Assembly: GCA_046331225.1 (NCBI GenBank)
Contig: JAXLRF010000009.1
Span: forward strand, 272,709-336,708
Source of the DNA: VFMC01 sp046331225
Lineage (GTDB): Bacteria > Actinomycetota > Acidimicrobiia > Acidimicrobiales > Ilumatobacteraceae
DNA length: 64,000 nucleotides
Direction: 5' to 3'
Below are positions 62,487 through 64,000 of the stretch, in pieces. The first letter of the stretch is position 1, and each line of letters opens with the position of its first letter. The notes beneath the pieces were generated by a model that did not search any database, was not told where the DNA came from, and saw only the letters and a list, made by a program, of their open reading frames with translations. The position numbers and the translations under genes are program-made.

Positions 62487-62492
62487 ACCGTA
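62487..62492 (-). promoter_or_regulatory. -10 element TACGGT, leaderless start of LLM gene
   Basis: TACGGT (minus strand) ends 6 nt before ATG 62480. The same hexamer serves the divergent acetyltransferase gene at 62524. Confidence 0.5.
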
Positions 62493-62523
62493 CGACGCGA
62501 TCGGTGGGGGCGTCGATCCGAAC

Positions 62524-62529
62524 TACGGT
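62524..62529 (+). promoter_or_regulatory. -10 element TACGGT, leaderless start of GNAT gene
   Basis: TACGGT ends 6 nt before GTG 62536, which decides that start over upstream in-frame codons that overlap the LLM start. Confidence 0.5.
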
Positions 62530-62535
62530 GCGGCC

Positions 62536-63153
62536 GTGCCGCCCGAGAGCCGTCCCACCGCCCGACCCGAGATCCGACTCGTCACCGATGCCGACGTCGA
62601 CGCCGTGTCGATCAGCCTGGCCCGTGCCTTCCACGACGATCCCGTCAAGCTGCACCTCACGGGCGGCAAGACGCTCACCGAGCAGCGCGTGGCGCCCTTC
62701 TTCCGTGCGTTCCAGCGGATGCAGATGCCGCACGGCCACGTGTACACGACGGCCGATCTCGGTGCGGGCGCGATCTGGGCACCGCCCGGCCACTGGAAGG
62801 TGCCGTTCACGTCGGTGCTCAAGAACGCGCCGACGTTCCTCAAGATGTACGGCTGGCGGTTCCTGCCCAACCTGCAGGTGCTGAGCGACATGGAGCGCAA
62901 GCACCCGACCGAACCGCACTACTACCTCGAGATCATCGGCACCGATCCCGCCCACCAGGGCAAGGGCTACGGCACCGCGCTGATGCAGCCGATGGTCGAG
63001 CGCGCCGACGCCGAAGGTGTCGGCATGTACCTCGAGAGCTCGAAGGAGTCGAACGTGCCGTTCTACGCGCGGTTCGGGTTCGAGGTGCGCGAGACGCTCG
63101 ACCACCGCCGCAACGGCCCGCGCATGTGGCTCATGTGGCGCGACCCGCGCTGA
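62536..63153 (+). CDS. GNAT family N-acetyltransferase
   Basis: A 205-residue acetyltransferase. IRLVTDADVDAVSISLARAF opens the domain, HYYLEIIGTDPAHQGKGYGTALM is the acetyl-CoA loop, and ESSKESNVPFYARFGFEVRE the C-terminal signature. The middle (about 60-115) with GAIWAPPGHWKVP is typical of a GNAT subgroup found in actinobacteria and fungi. Substrate unknown. It is divergent from the LLM oxidoreductase; the next gene begins 75 nt downstream. Confidence 0.9.
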   Translation: MPPESRPTARPEIRLVTDADVDAVSISLARAFHDDPVKLHLTGGKTLTEQRVAPFFRAFQRMQMPHGHVYTTADLGAGAIWAPPGHWKVPFTSVLKNAPTFLKMYGWRFLPNLQVLSDMERKHPTEPHYYLEIIGTDPAHQGKGYGTALMQPMVERADAEGVGMYLESSKESNVPFYARFGFEVRETLDHRRNGPRMWLMWRDPR

Positions 63154-63228
63154 AGCACGCGCTGCGCGCCGTCGCGTACAGTCGGGCCACCGGCGCCAGG
63201 GGAGGCGCCCGACCTGGGGGTTGATCCG

Positions 63229-64000
63229 ATGTCCGATGTCGACGTGTCCGTGCGGGGAAGCTGCGATCCGCGCTTCGAGGAGATGCGCTCCGTGCTGCAG
63301 GCCAACCTCGACTCGGGGGCCGACCTCGGGGCGTCGGTCGCGGTGGTGCTGCACGGCGAGCCCGTCGTCGACCTGTGGGGCGGCTGGGCCGACCACGAGC
63401 GCACGCAACCGTGGCAGGCCGACACCCTCGTCAACGTGTGGTCCACCACCAAGACGATGATGGCGATGAGCGCGCTGGTGTTGATCGACCGGGGCGAGCT
63501 CGATCCGTACCAGAAGGTCGCGCACTACTGGCCCGAGTTCGCGGCCAACGGCAAGGACGCGATCGAGGTGCGTCATCTGATGTCGCACACGTCGGGCGTG
63601 TCGGGGTGGGACCAGCCGGTCACCGTCGACGACATCTACGACTGGGAGAAGTCGACGACGATGCTGGCCGCGCAGGCGCCGTGGTGGGAGCCGGGCACCG
63701 CGTCGGGCTACCACGCGCTCAACCAGGGCCACCTGGTCGGCGAGGTCATCCGCCGCATCACCGGGCTCAAGCTCGGCGAGTTCTTCGCGAAGGAGATCGC
63801 CGGGCCGGTCGGTGCCGACTTCCACATCGGGTTGTCGCCGACGGAGTTCCACCGCGTGTCGCCGGTGGTGCCGCCCCCGCCGCTGCCGATCGACCTGACG
63901 ACGCTCGACCTGACGAGCCCGATGGTGCGCACGTTCACGGGTCCGGCGCCCGAGGCGAGCGTGGCGTGGACGGCCGAGTGGCGACAGGCCGACATCGGCG
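63229..64000 (+). CDS. Serine hydrolase (class C beta-lactamase-related), 3' truncated by the window
   Basis: The frame is open to the right edge, giving 257 codons of a family usually near 380-430 residues. The catalytic S-x-x-K is S72-T73-T74-K75 (NVWSTTKTMM), and the tyrosine motif is Y161 in SGYHALNQG. MSHTSGVSGWD also belongs to the fold. Such proteins are esterases, carboxypeptidases or LpqK-like hydrolases as often as beta-lactamases. No signal peptide is visible at ATG 63229, suggesting a cytoplasmic esterase-type member. GGGGG lies 9 nt upstream as a possible ribosome-binding site. Confidence 0.88.
   Translation, partial: MSDVDVSVRGSCDPRFEEMRSVLQANLDSGADLGASVAVVLHGEPVVDLWGGWADHERTQPWQADTLVNVWSTTKTMMAMSALVLIDRGELDPYQKVAHYWPEFAANGKDAIEVRHLMSHTSGVSGWDQPVTVDDIYDWEKSTTMLAAQAPWWEPGTASGYHALNQGHLVGEVIRRITGLKLGEFFAKEIAGPVGADFHIGLSPTEFHRVSPVVPPPPLPIDLTTLDLTSPMVRTFTGPAPEASVAWTAEWRQADIG

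Noticed and set aside
63177..63213. Regulatory RNA element before the serine hydrolase (TACAGT and a GTCGGGC/GCCCGAC stem)
   Set aside because: The left arm of the stem overlaps the expected transcription start, so a full hairpin would not be in the mRNA, and nothing else supports it.

Overview
The window is very G+C-rich, densely coded DNA from an actinobacterium. I judge a member of class Acidimicrobiia (Ilumatobacter-like) most likely. The reasons are GTG-rich starts, two probable F420-type enzymes, a DUF1800/DUF1501 pair, a surface protein with the ~110-residue repeat common in that group, a 6C-like small RNA, and many genes that look leaderless. That placement is inference from gene content; no search was run. 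No tRNA, rRNA, CRISPR array, prophage or insertion sequence was seen, so this reads as chromosome.

Layout. 1-6.4 kb: end of a quinone-oxidoreductase-type dehydrogenase, a DUF1501/DUF1800 pair divergent from an OmpR-type two-component system, and an aldo/keto reductase. 6.4-13.8 kb: membrane-anchored molybdopterin oxidoreductase, citrate synthase, a secreted repeat protein coupled to an acyl-CoA carboxyltransferase, and a LysR regulator. 13.8-18.6 kb: a 6C-like RNA in front of a HAD phosphatase-acyltransferase fusion, then a 5-alpha-reductase-like membrane protein, a PlsC acyltransferase, a DinB-like protein and a nitroreductase. 18.6-24.7 kb: aconitase, a GHMP kinase with a GntR regulator, MscS and a ComB-like phosphatase. 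24.7-28.6 kb: small redox, CoA and acetyltransferase genes. 28.8-34.8 kb: gltBD glutamate synthase. 34.8-42.5 kb: LysM lipoprotein, truncated hemoglobin, two large LuxR-type ATPase regulators, a glyoxalase-like protein and YceH. 42.5-44.9 kb: secreted esterase, a frameshifted His-rich methyltransferase and a 96-bp tandem repeat. 44.9-51.7 kb: a tightly overlapped operon (PlsC, LarA-like protein, alcohol dehydrogenase, fatty acyl-CoA reductase-HAD fusion) divergent from a TetR regulator across a perfect 16-bp palindrome. 51.7-53.9 kb: an MFS exporter and its regulator, bracketed by arrays of one 19-bp repeat. 53.9-58.5 kb: ddl and murF (peptidoglycan) and a PAS-GGDEF-EAL protein. 58.5-64 kb: MFS exporter, MarR regulator, EamA transporter, F420-type LLM oxidoreductase, GNAT acetyltransferase and a truncated class C beta-lactamase-like hydrolase.

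How the genes fit together. Central metabolism (citrate synthase, aconitase, glutamate synthase) and wall synthesis (ddl/murF) are housekeeping. Lipid enzymes recur: three PlsC-type acyltransferase domains, two HAD-IB domains, a fatty acyl-CoA reductase and an acyl-CoA carboxyltransferase. The most unusual unit is the 44.9-51.1 kb operon, which places a divergent LarA-type protein among lipid-reducing enzymes. A recurrent -10-like hexamer 6-8 nt before start codons argues that leaderless mRNAs are common, and it decides several starts given here.
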